In this document: in pieces, positions 8,129 to 17,455 of the stretch
Numbering within the stretch: the first letter of the stretch is position 1
How the letters are laid out: each line of letters opens with the position of its first letter
Assembly (NCBI RefSeq): GCF_000735695.2
Contig: NZ_JASZ02000003.1
Location: 86,879 to 150,878, forward strand
Length of the DNA stretch: 64,000 bases
Direction: 5' to 3'
Origin: Kaistella haifensis DSM 19056
Lineage (GTDB): Bacteria > Bacteroidota > Bacteroidia > Flavobacteriales > Weeksellaceae
The notes under the pieces: generated by a model
What the model saw: only the letters and a program-made list of their open reading frames with translations
Databases searched by the model: none
Told to the model about the DNA's origin: nothing
Translations under genes and position numbers: made by a program

Positions 8129-9406
8129 TTGAATTCAAATATTCCACTTGCTGAATTGCTGCGTCCGAAATCTCTAGATGAAGTTTTGGGTCAGGAACAT
8201 CTTACCGGAAAAAATGGTACGGTGAGAAAAATGCTGGAAAATGATACGCTGAACTCGCTGATTTTTTGGGGACCGCCTGGAACCGGAAAAACAACTTTGG
8301 CAGAAATTGTTTCAGAGAAATCCGGAAGGAAATTTTTTAAGCTCTCTGCAGTTTCCAGTGGTGTGAAAGACGTTCGGGAAGTGATAGAAGATGCCAAAAA
8401 GCAAAATCTATTTTCCGGAAAATCACCTATTTTGTTTATAGATGAAATTCACCGATTCAATAAATCTCAGCAAGATTCGCTTCTTCACGCGGTGGAAAAA
8501 GGTTGGATCGTTCTCATCGGAGCTACGACTGAAAACCCAAGTTTTGAAGTGGTTTCAGCGTTGCTTTCGCGCTCGCAAGTTTATGTTCTGAAATCTTTAA
8601 GTTATGAAAAGCTCGAAGAACTGGCAGAAATTGCTTTCAAAAAATACAACGAAAAAGAGCACACCGATTTTAAACTTAAAGATAAAGAAGCATTCATTCA
8701 ATATTCCGGCGGAGATGCCAGAAAGCTCATCAATTCTGTAGAAAATGTTTTGAATAATTTTAAAAATTCAAAAAAACAAGAAATATCCAATGAAGATGTT
8801 TTGGAGGTTTTGCAGGAAACGATGGCGCTTTACGATAAAAATGGAGAGCAACATTACGACATTATCTCTGCTTTCATTAAATCCATGCGCGGATCGGATC
8901 CGAACGGTGCAGTTTATTGGCTAGCAAGAATGTTGGCAGGCGGTGAAGATATTAAATTTATTGCCCGAAGAATGCTTATTTTGGCTTCCGAAGATATCGG
9001 TTTGGCAAATCCAAATGCATTGGTGATTGCCAATAATTGTTTTCAGGCGGTGAATGTCATCGGAAATCCCGAAGCGCGGATTATTCTTAGTGAAACAGCG
9101 GTTTATTTAGCAGTTTCGCCAAAAAGTAACTCGACCTATTTAGCGATAAATGAAGCGATGGCGTTGGTGAAAAAGACGGGAAATTTGCCGGTTCCGCTTC
9201 ATTTAAGAAATGCTCCAACCAAATTGATGAAAGATTTGAATTACGGAAAAGATTATCAGTATGCCCATTCTCACGAAGGCAACTTTGTTGATTTGGAGTT
9301 TTTGCCGGAAGAAATTTCAGGAACGCAATTCTATGAACCGGGCAATAATTCTACCGAAAATAAAATCGCGGAACAGCTTCGCAAGAAGTGGAAAGGTAAA
9401 TATTGA
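8129..9406 (+). CDS. rarA: Replication-associated recombination protein RarA (MgsA), AAA+ ATPase
   Basis: RarA is a clamp-loader-like AAA+ ATPase acting at stalled forks. The 425-residue protein starts MNSNIPLAELLRPKSLDEV, the usual N-terminus of the family, and this requires a TTG start because no in-frame ATG is near. Walker A is GPPGTGKTT near residue 50, Walker B is LFIDEIHRFNK, and ATTENPSF is the sensor-1 region. The C-terminal half contains the MgsA tetramerisation domain (AMRGSD-like SMRGSDPNGAVYWLARM). The TTG start is unusual and may lower expression. Confidence 0.95.
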   Translation: MNSNIPLAELLRPKSLDEVLGQEHLTGKNGTVRKMLENDTLNSLIFWGPPGTGKTTLAEIVSEKSGRKFFKLSAVSSGVKDVREVIEDAKKQNLFSGKSPILFIDEIHRFNKSQQDSLLHAVEKGWIVLIGATTENPSFEVVSALLSRSQVYVLKSLSYEKLEELAEIAFKKYNEKEHTDFKLKDKEAFIQYSGGDARKLINSVENVLNNFKNSKKQEISNEDVLEVLQETMALYDKNGEQHYDIISAFIKSMRGSDPNGAVYWLARMLAGGEDIKFIARRMLILASEDIGLANPNALVIANNCFQAVNVIGNPEARIILSETAVYLAVSPKSNSTYLAINEAMALVKKTGNLPVPLHLRNAPTKLMKDLNYGKDYQYAHSHEGNFVDLEFLPEEISGTQFYEPGNNSTENKIAEQLRKKWKGKY

Positions 9407-9429
9407 AAATTTTGGGTCTACAAAAAATA

Positions 9430-10269
9430 TTATCCTTCCAGCTCGTATTCGCTATAGTGACCCGCAAATCTCACCTCGGCGCCGATAGATTTTAGTTCTT
9501 CCAAGGAATTTTTATAAAGTATGTTTTCCCAATTTCCTTCGACATTGATGTAGAAAAAATAATTTCCAAGTCCGGTTTTTAGGGTTCGGCTTTCAATTTT
9601 CGAAAGGTTCATTTTGCGCCAAGCAAAAACCGATAAGACTTGATGCAAACCACCGGCATGATCTTCGGGAAGTGTTATTAATAAAGAAGTTTTCTCAAAA
9701 GTTTTCTTGAAGTTGAGTTGTAATGCTTCGTTTTCTCTGGAAATTACAATAAATCGGGTATGGTTTTGCTCAAAATCCTGGATGTTTTCATCGATGATTT
9801 TTAAACCATATAATTTTGCTGCGTAATGATTGGCAATCGCCGCGATTTTTTCCTGAGGATTTTCCGCAACCAATTTGGCAGAAGCAGAAGTTGAAGAAAA
9901 ATCTTGAGTCGGAATATTGCCGTATTTATTGACTCTAAAATGAAATGTTTGCGCCAATGCTTGCGGATGCGAAATAATTTTCTCGAAATTTTCGTTTTCC
10001 GGATGTATCATCAGATGATGCGAAATCGGCATAATCACTTCGCTCTGAATGTAAATTTCATTAAACTGATAAAGGTAATCGAGCGTCATCGAAACGGTTC
10101 CTTCGATGGAATTTTCCAATGGAACCACCGCTTTTTCGGCTTCTCCATTTTTCACTGCAATGAAACAATCTAAAATACTCGATTGTGGAAGGAGCTCGTC
10201 TGTCGGGAAAATTTGCGAACAGGCAAGTTGTGTAAAGCTGGCTTGCGGACCGAGAAATGCTATTTTCAT
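9430..10269 (-). CDS. pheA: Prephenate dehydratase with ACT domain
   Basis: This enzyme converts prephenate to phenylpyruvate in phenylalanine synthesis. The 279 residues comprise the periplasmic-binding-like catalytic domain (start IAFLGPQASFTQLA, with VVPLENSIEGTV) and the active-site TRF motif in NHTRFIVIS. A C-terminal ACT domain (LPEDHAGGLHQVLSVFA, then LSKIESR) normally binds phenylalanine for feedback control. There is no N-terminal chorismate mutase domain, so that activity must come from another gene, as is common in Bacteroidota. A -7 box lies four bases before the ATG. Confidence 0.95.
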   Translation of the reverse strand: MKIAFLGPQASFTQLACSQIFPTDELLPQSSILDCFIAVKNGEAEKAVVPLENSIEGTVSMTLDYLYQFNEIYIQSEVIMPISHHLMIHPENENFEKIISHPQALAQTFHFRVNKYGNIPTQDFSSTSASAKLVAENPQEKIAAIANHYAAKLYGLKIIDENIQDFEQNHTRFIVISRENEALQLNFKKTFEKTSLLITLPEDHAGGLHQVLSVFAWRKMNLSKIESRTLKTGLGNYFFYINVEGNWENILYKNSLEELKSIGAEVRFAGHYSEYELEG

Positions 10270-10273
10270 GCAA

Positions 10274-10281
10274 CAAAAATA
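10274..10281 (-). promoter_or_regulatory. -7 box TATTTTTG, leaderless geometry, pheA
   Basis: On the minus strand TATTTTTG is followed by four bases (TTGC) and the ATG. This is the same spacing as at 1548, 4008, 43928, 53021 and 59971. Confidence 0.6.
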
Positions 10282-10380
10282 GAAAAAAGATGGCTTCTTG
10301 AATTTTAATGAAGATATAAACTTGCGTTTTGAAATAAAAATAAGGTTTTGAACAAAATTCCAAATGAAAAATCTGCTTTT

Positions 10381-10408
10381 TTTGTGGTGAAATTTCCAAG
10401 TATCTTTG
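10381..10408 (+). promoter_or_regulatory. Promoter of pepE (TTTG, then TATCTTTG)
   Basis: TATCTTTG at 10401 is an exact -7 box, with TTTG 16 bases upstream as a possible -33 element. The leader would be about 15 bases. Confidence 0.5.
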
Positions 10409-10427
10409 TGTTTTAATTATCGCAGTT

Positions 10428-11120
10428 ATGAATATCGTTCTTGCTTCTACTTCCACGCTTTTTGGTGGTAATTATTTGGAATATCTCACGGAGGAAATCA
10501 AAATTCTTTATAATGGAATTGATGAAATTGTCTTTATTCCTTATGCAAGACCCGGCGGGATTTCTCATGAAGAATATACTGAAAAAGCTAAAGGTTTTTT
10601 TGCACCGCTGGGATTATCGGTAAAAGGCTTGCATGAATTCGATGATAAAAAGACTGCGATAGAATCTGCCAAAGGATTTTTCACTGGTGGCGGAAATACT
10701 TTTCTTTTGGTAAAAACTTTACATGATGAAAATTTGATGCAGTTGCTGAAGGAAAATATTGAGAGAGGTAAACCTTATCTTGGTTGTAGTGCAGGTTCTA
10801 ATATAGGCGGTGTGAACATGAAAACAACGAACGATATGCCCATTGTTTATCCGTCGAGTTTTGATTGTATGGGATTGGTTCCTTTCAATATCAATGCACA
10901 TTATCTTGATCCTAAGCCGGATTTAAAACATAACGGCGAAACCCGCGAGACACGTATTAAGGAGTTTTTAACCCAAAATGATGTTAAGGTCATTGGTTTG
11001 CGGGAGGGAAACTGGATCCGAAATAAGGACGGAAAAATCAGTGTAGAAGGAAGTGAAATGACCAGGGTTTTCGAAAAAAACAAAGCTCCTTACGAAATAG
11101 AACCAGGAACATTCCTTTAA
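10428..11120 (+). CDS. pepE: Dipeptidase E (alpha-aspartyl dipeptidase), peptidase family S51
   Basis: PepE cleaves dipeptides with N-terminal aspartate in the cytoplasm. The 230-residue length is normal. The class-I-glutamine-amidotransferase-like fold is seen in GFFTGGGNTFLLVKTL, and the nucleophile serine sits in the elbow LGCSAGSNIGG. The conserved downstream segment FNINAHYLDPKP follows, with a Glu in LREGNWI. The stop codon is immediately next to the stop codon of the convergent thioesterase gene, with no base between. Confidence 0.92.
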   Translation: MNIVLASTSTLFGGNYLEYLTEEIKILYNGIDEIVFIPYARPGGISHEEYTEKAKGFFAPLGLSVKGLHEFDDKKTAIESAKGFFTGGGNTFLLVKTLHDENLMQLLKENIERGKPYLGCSAGSNIGGVNMKTTNDMPIVYPSSFDCMGLVPFNINAHYLDPKPDLKHNGETRETRIKEFLTQNDVKVIGLREGNWIRNKDGKISVEGSEMTRVFEKNKAPYEIEPGTFL

Positions 11121-11531
11121 TTATTCTTGCCATTTTTTTTCGATGAGGTCCATCAGGTAAGCAGGACATTTTATAATGTTATTGGTTTTGGAATCCAGAA
11201 AAAAGAGGGTAGTTTTTGCCTCCGTAATTTTTTGTTGAGAATTGTTAAAGATTTCATATTCAAACTCAATTCTTACACCAGGCTTTTTTTTGATGTAGGT
11301 GTGGATTTCCAAAATTTCATCATATAAAGCCGGCTTCAAATACTTAATGGAGAACTCCGAAACAGGTAACCATATCCCCTGATTTTCAATCTCATCATAC
11401 GACATTCCGAGCTCGCGAAAAAGTTCCACTCTGGCTACTTCGAAGTATTCAGCATAATTGCCGTAATAGACGTATTTCATCGGGTCTGTTTCTCCGTAAC
11501 GTACTCTTAATGAATGTGTTGTGTGTATCAT
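11121..11531 (-). CDS. Acyl-CoA thioesterase, YbgC/FadM-type hotdog
   Basis: This single-hotdog 4-hydroxybenzoyl-CoA-thioesterase-like protein is 136 residues from the start chosen here. The active-site Asp is in RVRYGETDPMKYVYYGNY, followed by the YbgC-type YAEYFEVARVELFRELG. The frame extends upstream to 11582, but a TATATTTG promoter box lies inside that extension and transcription would begin about position 11549. The ATG at 11531 (MIHTTHSLRV), the usual N-terminus for the family, is therefore preferred. Members of this group act on acyl-CoA or acyl-ACP; the substrate is unknown. Confidence 0.85.
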   Translation of the reverse strand: MIHTTHSLRVRYGETDPMKYVYYGNYAEYFEVARVELFRELGMSYDEIENQGIWLPVSEFSIKYLKPALYDEILEIHTYIKKKPGVRIEFEYEIFNNSQQKITEAKTTLFFLDSKTNNIIKCPAYLMDLIEKKWQE

Positions 11532-11553
11532 AATGATTGGTAAATCTTTCATA

Positions 11554-11587
11554 CAAATATATTTTTTAATAACCAATAGCACAAAAA
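11554..11587 (-). promoter_or_regulatory. Promoter of YbgC-like thioesterase
   Basis: On the minus strand a TTTTTG element is followed after 20 bases by TATATTTG, an exact -7 box. It decides the start codon at 11531. Confidence 0.6.
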
Positions 11588-11665
11588 TTTTTTTATCAAA
11601 TTTAAAAATTAGATATTTGTCTTCCTGTCCTAAAAACGAAATTTGCCGGAAAAAGCTGAAAGAAA

Positions 11666-13120
11666 ATGAATGAAAATTTAACTATTATCTGGGAGAAATG
11701 TCTACAGTTCATGAGGGATAACCTTAATGCGGCAGAAGACAATACTGACCTGAAAAAACTCGAAAACTCTTTTGATTTACTCTTTGATAATGTGCGACCA
11801 GTTTCATTGGTAAGCAATAATCTTACGCTTTTGGTACCGAGCGATTTTTATAAAGAATATATTGAAGATAATTATTTGTCTTTATTATCAGCTGCACTGA
11901 AAAAGAATTTAGGAAAAGGAGTGAAGCTCTGGTATTCCGTAATGGAAAACAAACCGGCCGGTCAGGAACAGCCCATTACGATGAATGTTAAGGGCAAAAG
12001 CATACCTACTCCCAAATTACAGGAAACTCTGCCACCTTCTTTTTCAGCAAACTTGATCAACCCGTTCGTGGTTCCGGGAATGAAAAAAGTGAACATCGAT
12101 TCTAATTTGAAAGCCGATTTCTCTTTTGATAATTATGTGGAAGGAGAAAGCAATAAGTTTGCAGCAACCGTTGCAAGATCGATCGCAAAAAGACCAGGCG
12201 CAACGGCGTTCAACCCCTTGTTTTTATACGGAGGTTACGGAGTAGGGAAAACGCATTTGGGACACGCAGTTGGATTGGAAGTAAAAAATGCCTTTCCGGA
12301 TAAAGTGGTTCTATATTTATCTTCAGAAAAATTTATTCAGCAATTTGTTTCGGCAGCAAAAGCTCATAAACAAACCGAATTTGCGAATTTCTACCAAATG
12401 GTAGATGTCTTGATTATTGATGATATCCAGTTTCTTTCCGGAAAAAAATCAACTCAGGATAGTTTTTTCCATATTTTCGATTATTTGCACCAAAACGGAA
12501 AACAAATTATCCTAACTTCCGATAAAGCGCCTGTTGATATTTTGGATATTCAGGACCGTATTGTTTCCCGTTTCAAATGGGGGCTTTCCGCTGAAATTAA
12601 ATCTCCGGATTTCGATACCAGAAGAAAAATTATTGTAGATAAACTGAGCCGCGACGGAATTGTTTTGACCGAAGATATGCTCGATTTCCTTGCATCTGAA
12701 GTGAAAACGAATGTTCGTGAATTGATCGGTGTGATCAACTCGGTAATCGCTTATTCTACGATTTATAAATCAGATCTAAGCCTTGAACTTCTCAAGGAAA
12801 CGATTAATAAAATTGCTGCCAACCAGAAAAAGGTTATCAATATTCCTTATATTCAAGAGGTGGTTTGCGAATATTTTGGTATTCAGCGAGAGCAACTTTT
12901 ATCGAAAACCAGAAAAAGAGAGATTGCCTTGCCAAGACAACTTGCGATGTATTTTGCAAAAGAATTTACCAATGCCACTTTCACTAAAATAGGCGAGGAA
13001 ATGGGCGGAAAAGATCACTCTACTGTTATGTACGCTTGCGATACGATCAAAGATGTTTCCAAGATAGATAAGGAGCTAAAAAAATACGTAAAAGAACTTA
13101 CCGAACGCATTAAGCAATAA
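11666..13120 (+). CDS. dnaA: Chromosomal replication initiator DnaA
   Basis: DnaA binds origin boxes and opens oriC. The 484 residues contain domain I (about 1-85), a linker, the AAA+ domain III with Walker A GGYGVGKTHLGHA near residue 188 and Walker B VLIIDDIQFLSGK, and the C-terminal domain IV. Domain IV carries the box-binding helix-turn-helix and the signature GGKDHSTVMYACDTI. It has its own terminator and is flanked by a divergent thioesterase gene. dnaN and recF are not adjacent, and no cluster of DnaA boxes is visible on either side, so oriC is probably elsewhere. Confidence 0.97.
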   Translation: MNENLTIIWEKCLQFMRDNLNAAEDNTDLKKLENSFDLLFDNVRPVSLVSNNLTLLVPSDFYKEYIEDNYLSLLSAALKKNLGKGVKLWYSVMENKPAGQEQPITMNVKGKSIPTPKLQETLPPSFSANLINPFVVPGMKKVNIDSNLKADFSFDNYVEGESNKFAATVARSIAKRPGATAFNPLFLYGGYGVGKTHLGHAVGLEVKNAFPDKVVLYLSSEKFIQQFVSAAKAHKQTEFANFYQMVDVLIIDDIQFLSGKKSTQDSFFHIFDYLHQNGKQIILTSDKAPVDILDIQDRIVSRFKWGLSAEIKSPDFDTRRKIIVDKLSRDGIVLTEDMLDFLASEVKTNVRELIGVINSVIAYSTIYKSDLSLELLKETINKIAANQKKVINIPYIQEVVCEYFGIQREQLLSKTRKREIALPRQLAMYFAKEFTNATFTKIGEEMGGKDHSTVMYACDTIKDVSKIDKELKKYVKELTERIKQ

Positions 13121-13150
13121 TTTTGCAGCGTTGGAATAGAAATTAATAGG

Positions 13151-13179
13151 ATGAAGAATAGCAATATTCTTCATTTTTT
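13151..13179 (+). terminator. Intrinsic terminator of dnaA
   Basis: A perfect 10-bp stem (ATGAAGAATA / TATTCTTCAT) with the tetraloop GCAA is followed by five T or more. Confidence 0.85.
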
Positions 13180-13214
13180 GTAATATTGTTTATCACCGAA
13201 ATCGTTTATCCATA

Positions 13215-13676
13215 ATGAAAATATTAGCAGTTTGTCTCGGAAATATCTGCAGAAGTCCACTTGCGGAAGGAATTCTGAAATCTAAACTTCCGGAAAGCTT
13301 CATCATTGATTCTGCCGGAACAATTGCTCTGCACGAAGGTGAACATCCGGACAAACGCGCCATTTCCACTGCCGCAAAATATGGACTTGATATTTCAAAG
13401 CAACGTTCAAGACCGATTTTGCCGAAGGATTTTGTGGAATTTGATGTGATTTATTGCATGGATCTTAGTGTTTTTGAAACCGTGATTTCTATGGCGAAAA
13501 CCGAAGCGCAAAAAAGCAAGATTTCTTTGTTTTTAAAAGAAGCAGAAATTCCGGTAAACAATTTTGAAGTTTTTGATCCCTACTGGAGCGAAATGGACGG
13601 TTTTGAGGAAGTTTATCAGCTTCTGAGTGATGCTTCAGAAAAAATTAAAACTAAACTTTTAACTTCTAATTCATAA
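13215..13676 (+). CDS. Low-molecular-weight protein-tyrosine phosphatase
   Basis: This 153-residue LMW-PTP hydrolyses phosphotyrosine. In bacteria such proteins often act on capsule-type tyrosine kinases or small phosphoesters. The P-loop CLGNICRSP (nucleophile Cys, conserved Arg and Ser) is at residues 7-15, and the general acid is in FDPYW near residue 116. No tyrosine kinase or polysaccharide genes are near, so its partner is unknown. The methyltransferase gene follows after six bases, which suggests one transcript. Confidence 0.93.
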   Translation: MKILAVCLGNICRSPLAEGILKSKLPESFIIDSAGTIALHEGEHPDKRAISTAAKYGLDISKQRSRPILPKDFVEFDVIYCMDLSVFETVISMAKTEAQKSKISLFLKEAEIPVNNFEVFDPYWSEMDGFEEVYQLLSDASEKIKTKLLTSNS

Positions 13677-13682
13677 ACGCTT

Positions 13683-14381
13683 ATGCTTTTCCTAATTCCT
13701 GCTTACCTTTCTGAAAATTCTCCAATTGAGTATTTTGCCCCTTCGATAAAAGAATATATTCTGAAGACCGATTATTTTTTTGTTGAGAACGAAAAAACCG
13801 CCAGAAAGGTGATTAAATTTTTCGCACCCGAAAAGAAACAGGCCGATCTCAAGCTTTTTCTTTTAGATAAATATTCCACAAATGTTGATTTAAAAGAAGC
13901 GCAAAAGCTGATGAAAAGCGGGCAGGACTTTGGTTTGCTTTCCGAAGCCGGGCTTCCGTGTATTGCCGATCCGGGAAATCTGATGGTGAAATGGAGCCAT
14001 GAAAATAACATCAAAGTGATTCCAATCAACGGACCTTCATCGATTATCCTGGCTTTGATTTCGAGTGGTTTTAATGGTCAGGAATTCACTTTTCATGGGT
14101 ATTTGCCGATCGATAAAACCGAAAAGAAAACGAAGATTCATTTTTTGGAAAATCAGGTTCAGAAAACCGGTTATTCGCAGATTTTCATGGAAACTCCGTA
14201 CCGCAACAATCCGCTTTTTGAAGATTTGTGCAGGTTTCTTTCTCCCAATACGAAACTTTGTATTGCAGCTAATATTAATGATCCGAAAGAGGAATTTATT
14301 AAGACTTTAACCATTAAAGAATGGCAGAAAAACAAGCCAGAACTTCATAAGATTCCGGCGGTTTTTGTGATAGGGAAATAA
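13683..14381 (+). CDS. SAM-dependent methyltransferase, tetrapyrrole methylase/RsmI-like
   Basis: This 232-residue protein has the tetrapyrrole-methylase fold shared by cobalamin/siroheme methylases and the 16S rRNA methyltransferase RsmI. Visible motifs are LLSEAGLPCIADPGN (SAM and substrate loop), the NGPSSIILALISSGF segment and METPYRN. It is shorter than typical RsmI and lacks its N-terminal AGTLYVVATPIGN start. It is therefore probably the second RsmI-like paralogue common in Flavobacteriia, with unproven target. Six bases separate it from the phosphatase gene upstream. Confidence 0.8.
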   Translation: MLFLIPAYLSENSPIEYFAPSIKEYILKTDYFFVENEKTARKVIKFFAPEKKQADLKLFLLDKYSTNVDLKEAQKLMKSGQDFGLLSEAGLPCIADPGNLMVKWSHENNIKVIPINGPSSIILALISSGFNGQEFTFHGYLPIDKTEKKTKIHFLENQVQKTGYSQIFMETPYRNNPLFEDLCRFLSPNTKLCIAANINDPKEEFIKTLTIKEWQKNKPELHKIPAVFVIGK

Positions 14382-14445
14382 AGTTTAACTTCCTTTAACA
14401 GCACTTTTGCACTATTGTTGCGATAGTCATGATAAATAAATTATT

Positions 14446-14823
14446 ATGACAGAAAAAAAATTATCCGGGCTATGGCTCGATCAGCACAAAGCAATAGTAG
14501 TAAAAAATCATGATGCTCAGAACGCTTTCAAATTCTTTCTTTGTTCGCCGGTAAAAGCGGAGGTTCAACACGGAAATTCCAGCGAAAATGCTGCGAATAA
14601 TGCAGAACAAACAAATAAGGCAAAGTACTTTAAAGAAATTGCCCATCTTTTGACTAATTCTGAGGAGGTTTTCATCACTGGTCCTGGAACCATACAAGAA
14701 GAACTGAAAAACTTTTTACATGAAACGGCTCAGTTTAAAAATTTGAAAATTACTTTAGGTACTGCTCAAAAGATGAGTGATGAAGAGGTTTTAAATGCTG
14801 TTAAAAGTCATTTCGGAGCTTAA
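14446..14823 (+). CDS. Conserved protein with eRF1/release-factor-like domain
   Basis: The 125-residue protein resembles the small bacterial proteins with an archaeo-eukaryotic release factor (baeRF/host-attachment type) domain. It has LWLDQHKAIVV at the N-terminus, a loop rich in Asn/Ala (residues 40-60), then FKEIAHLLTNSEEVFITGPG and a closing segment with EEVLNAVKSHFG. The GPG element is characteristic. A GGQ-like catalytic motif is absent. Its role is unknown; ribosome association is only suggested by the fold. It is monocistronic with a strong terminator. Confidence 0.6.
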   Translation: MTEKKLSGLWLDQHKAIVVKNHDAQNAFKFFLCSPVKAEVQHGNSSENAANNAEQTNKAKYFKEIAHLLTNSEEVFITGPGTIQEELKNFLHETAQFKNLKITLGTAQKMSDEEVLNAVKSHFGA

Positions 14824-14834
14824 AAACCAAAAAA

Positions 14835-14867
14835 TAGGGTTGAAAAAATCAACCCTAATTTTTTTTT
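14835..14867 (+). terminator. Intrinsic terminator after eRF1-like gene
   Basis: A 9-bp stem TAGGGTTGA / TCAACCCTA with a 5-nt loop is followed by A and about nine T. The A run before the stem allows function for the convergent gene too. Confidence 0.85.
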
Positions 14868-15339
14868 AATATTTAATTCCGAGTTTCTTTAAAATAAAAT
14901 GCAAAAGCCAGATTGGACCTACCAAAAGAAATTGTAAATCTTTGAGGAAGCTAGGTTTTTTGCCTTCGATTTTATGACCGTAAAACTGACCAATCCAAGA
15001 GATTACAAAAACAGCAATATAAACCATCCACGATCGATGCTCGAATTGAATATTGATGAAATAGACGAAATGCTCCATCAACAGCATGAGGATAATCATC
15101 ATTAAAGCAATTTGCCACGATAATCTGAAGTAAAAAACCGTCACCAAAAGCAGTGCTCCCAAGGACACCAAACTGATCGCTCCAAAATACCTCATGAAGA
15201 AATGAGGCGCGGGAATCAGCGAAACGAAACCTAGAATGGAAAAAAAAATCAATGGTACACAAATCCAGTGAATGGCTTTGTTGGTGTGGTTTTGATGGCT
15301 TTCGGCATATTCGGCGAAAAGCTGATCAATTTTTCTCAT
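14866..15339 (-). CDS. Mpo1-like (DUF962) membrane protein
   Basis: This 157-residue integral membrane protein belongs to the DUF962/Mpo1 family. The yeast member is an Fe-dependent dioxygenase in alpha-oxidation of 2-hydroxy fatty acids. The conserved His motif is present at the N-terminus (YAESHQNHTNKAIHWICVP) and a second one follows in the C-terminal half (SWIGQFYGHKIEGKKPS). Four hydrophobic segments lie between and after. Whether the bacterial protein has the same activity is unknown. It is convergent with the eRF1-like gene and upstream of metG on the minus strand. Confidence 0.8.
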   Translation of the reverse strand: MRKIDQLFAEYAESHQNHTNKAIHWICVPLIFFSILGFVSLIPAPHFFMRYFGAISLVSLGALLLVTVFYFRLSWQIALMMIILMLLMEHFVYFINIQFEHRSWMVYIAVFVISWIGQFYGHKIEGKKPSFLKDLQFLLVGPIWLLHFILKKLGIKY

Positions 15340-15367
15340 GAAAATTCATTTAATGATTAAAAATAAA

Positions 15368-15400
15368 AAAAAGATTTTGAATATGCTCAAAATCTTTTTT
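15368..15400 (-). terminator. Intrinsic terminator of metG
   Basis: A hairpin of AAAAAGATTTTGA and TCAAAATCTTTTT with a 6-nt loop lies just past the metG stop on the minus strand. Its A-rich left arm and flank become the T run. Confidence 0.75.
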
Positions 15401-15421
15401 ATAATGATTAGGAAGTTACGT

Positions 15422-17455
15422 TTAGCCAATTTCCACGCCGTTTTCTACCGGAACATCAGGCGTTACAAACGCTAATTTTCCGTCGGGTTTTGTGGTTAAA
15501 AGCAACATTCCCTGAGATTCGATACCGCGGATTTTTCTCGGCGCCAGATTCAGTAAAATCATCACCTGTTTTCCGATGCATTCTTCCGGAGTGAAACTTT
15601 CGGCAACTCCGGAAACTACGGTTCTCACGTCAACGCCCGTATCTACTGTGAATTTTAACAGTTTATCTGCTTTTTCTACTTTTTCAGCGGTAAGAATGGT
15701 GGCTGTTCTTAAATCTATTTTGGTGAAATCATCAAACTGAATTTCGTCTTTCATGGGGTTTGCTTTAGGATTAGTTTTTTTATTGGATTCTTTGGTGTTC
15801 TCCAGTTTCTGAATCTGGAATTCGATGGTTTCATCTTCGATTTTAGAAAATAAAAGTTCCGCCGGGTTGATTTGATGCCCGGTTTTAATTAAAGCTCTAT
15901 CGTTTTTCAGTTGCTCCCAATTGATTTGAGGAACATTGAACATTTTCTGTAGTTTTTCAGCGCTGAACGGCATGAACGGTTCGCAAACCTGAGCCAATCC
16001 TACTGCGATTTGTGCTGCTACAAACAGTGAACTTGCTGCTTTTTCCGGGTTGTCTTTGATGGTTTTCCAAGGTTCTTCGGTTTGCAAATATTGGTTTCCG
16101 AAACGTGCTAAATTCATCATTGCAGCTAATGCATTTCTGAATTCGAAGTTTTCGAGGTAGTTTTCAATTTCGGTAGCTGACTTTGCTATTTCATGGAGCT
16201 CGACAGCGTTTTCGTCACCTGCAGGAACTATACCGTCGTAATATTTATGAATTAAAACAGCAACTCTGTTGATGAAGTTTCCGAAAATCCCAACTAATTC
16301 CGAATTATTTTTAGTCTGGAAATCTTTCCATGTGAAGTTGTTGTCTTTGGTTTCCGGAGCTGAGGATAGTAATGCATAACGCAAAACATCTTGCTGACCA
16401 GGAAATTCTTCCACATACTCATGAGCCCAAACAGCCCAGTTTCTTGAAGTTGAGATTTTTTCATTTTCAAGATTAAGGAATTCGAAAGCAGGAACATTTT
16501 TCGGCATCACATAATCGCCGTGTGCCTTCATCATACTTGGAAAAATAATACAGTGGAAAACAATATTATCCTTTCCAATAAAATGAATCAAATCTGAGTT
16601 TTCGTTTTGCCAATAATCTTTCCAATCTTTTCCATTTTTCTCTGCCCATTCCTGAGTGAAAGAGATGTAACCGATTGGCGCATCAAACCATACATAAAGT
16701 ACTTTTCCTTCAGCATTCGGAAGTGGAACAGGAACGCCCCAGTTCAAATCTCTTGTCATTGCACGAGGTTTCAGTCCGTCATTCAACCAAGATTTTACTT
16801 GTCCGTAAACGTTGGTTTTCCAGTCATCTTTATGACCTTCAATAATCCATTCGTTTAGGAAATCTTCATATTCGTTCAAAGTAAGATACCAGTTTTTTGT
16901 TTCTTTTAAAATCGGAACATTTCCGCTCAACATTGATTTTGGGTTAATCAATTCTGATGGCGAAAGGGTAGCACCACATTTTTCGCACTGGTCACCATAC
17001 GCACCGTCGTTGCCGCAATTCGGGCAGGTTCCCACGATATATCGGTCTGCAAGAAATTCATTTGCCTGTTCGTCGAAATATTGTTCAGAAACTTCTTCTG
17101 TGAATTTTCCCTTATTATATAGTGTGGAGAAAAAATCCTGACTTACTTCGTAGTGTTTTTTGGAAGTTGTGCGGGAATATTCGTCGAAAGAAATGCCCAG
17201 ATCTGCGAAAGATTTTTTGATGATTCCGTGGTATTTGTCCACAATATCCTGCGGTGTCACGCCTTCTTTTTTTGCTCTAATGGTAATAGGAATACCGTGT
17301 TCATCGGAGCCACAGATAAATGCCACGTCATTACCTAGTCTTCTTTGAAATCTTGCGTAAACATCTGCGGGAATATACACCCCTGCTAAATGGCCAATAT
17401 GAACGGGCCCGTTAGCATAGGGCAAAGCCGCAGTAATCATCTTTCTTGCTGACAT
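15422..17455 (-). CDS. metG: Methionyl-tRNA synthetase
   Basis: MetRS charges tRNA-Met, including the initiator. The 677 residues contain a Rossmann catalytic domain with HIGH at residues 19-22 and a variant KISTS in place of KMSKS near residue 333. The zinc knuckle is of the four-cysteine type ([18 protein letters not shown]). An anticodon-binding helical domain follows, then a C-terminal EMAPII/Arc1p-like OB domain ([19 protein letters not shown]) that promotes dimerisation and tRNA binding. It is the full long form, and no odd feature was seen. Confidence 0.97.
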   Translation of the reverse strand: MSARKMITAALPYANGPVHIGHLAGVYIPADVYARFQRRLGNDVAFICGSDEHGIPITIRAKKEGVTPQDIVDKYHGIIKKSFADLGISFDEYSRTTSKKHYEVSQDFFSTLYNKGKFTEEVSEQYFDEQANEFLADRYIVGTCPNCGNDGAYGDQCEKCGATLSPSELINPKSMLSGNVPILKETKNWYLTLNEYEDFLNEWIIEGHKDDWKTNVYGQVKSWLNDGLKPRAMTRDLNWGVPVPLPNAEGKVLYVWFDAPIGYISFTQEWAEKNGKDWKDYWQNENSDLIHFIGKDNIVFHCIIFPSMMKAHGDYVMPKNVPAFEFLNLENEKISTSRNWAVWAHEYVEEFPGQQDVLRYALLSSAPETKDNNFTWKDFQTKNNSELVGIFGNFINRVAVLIHKYYDGIVPAGDENAVELHEIAKSATEIENYLENFEFRNALAAMMNLARFGNQYLQTEEPWKTIKDNPEKAASSLFVAAQIAVGLAQVCEPFMPFSAEKLQKMFNVPQINWEQLKNDRALIKTGHQINPAELLFSKIEDETIEFQIQKLENTKESNKKTNPKANPMKDEIQFDDFTKIDLRTATILTAEKVEKADKLLKFTVDTGVDVRTVVSGVAESFTPEECIGKQVMILLNLAPRKIRGIESQGMLLLTTKPDGKLAFVTPDVPVENGVEIG

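Noticed and set aside
11583..11665. Replication origin next to dnaA
   Set aside because: The spacer upstream of dnaA is AT-rich but has no TTATCCACA-like boxes. A single near match (TTATCCATA at 13206) downstream is not a cluster.
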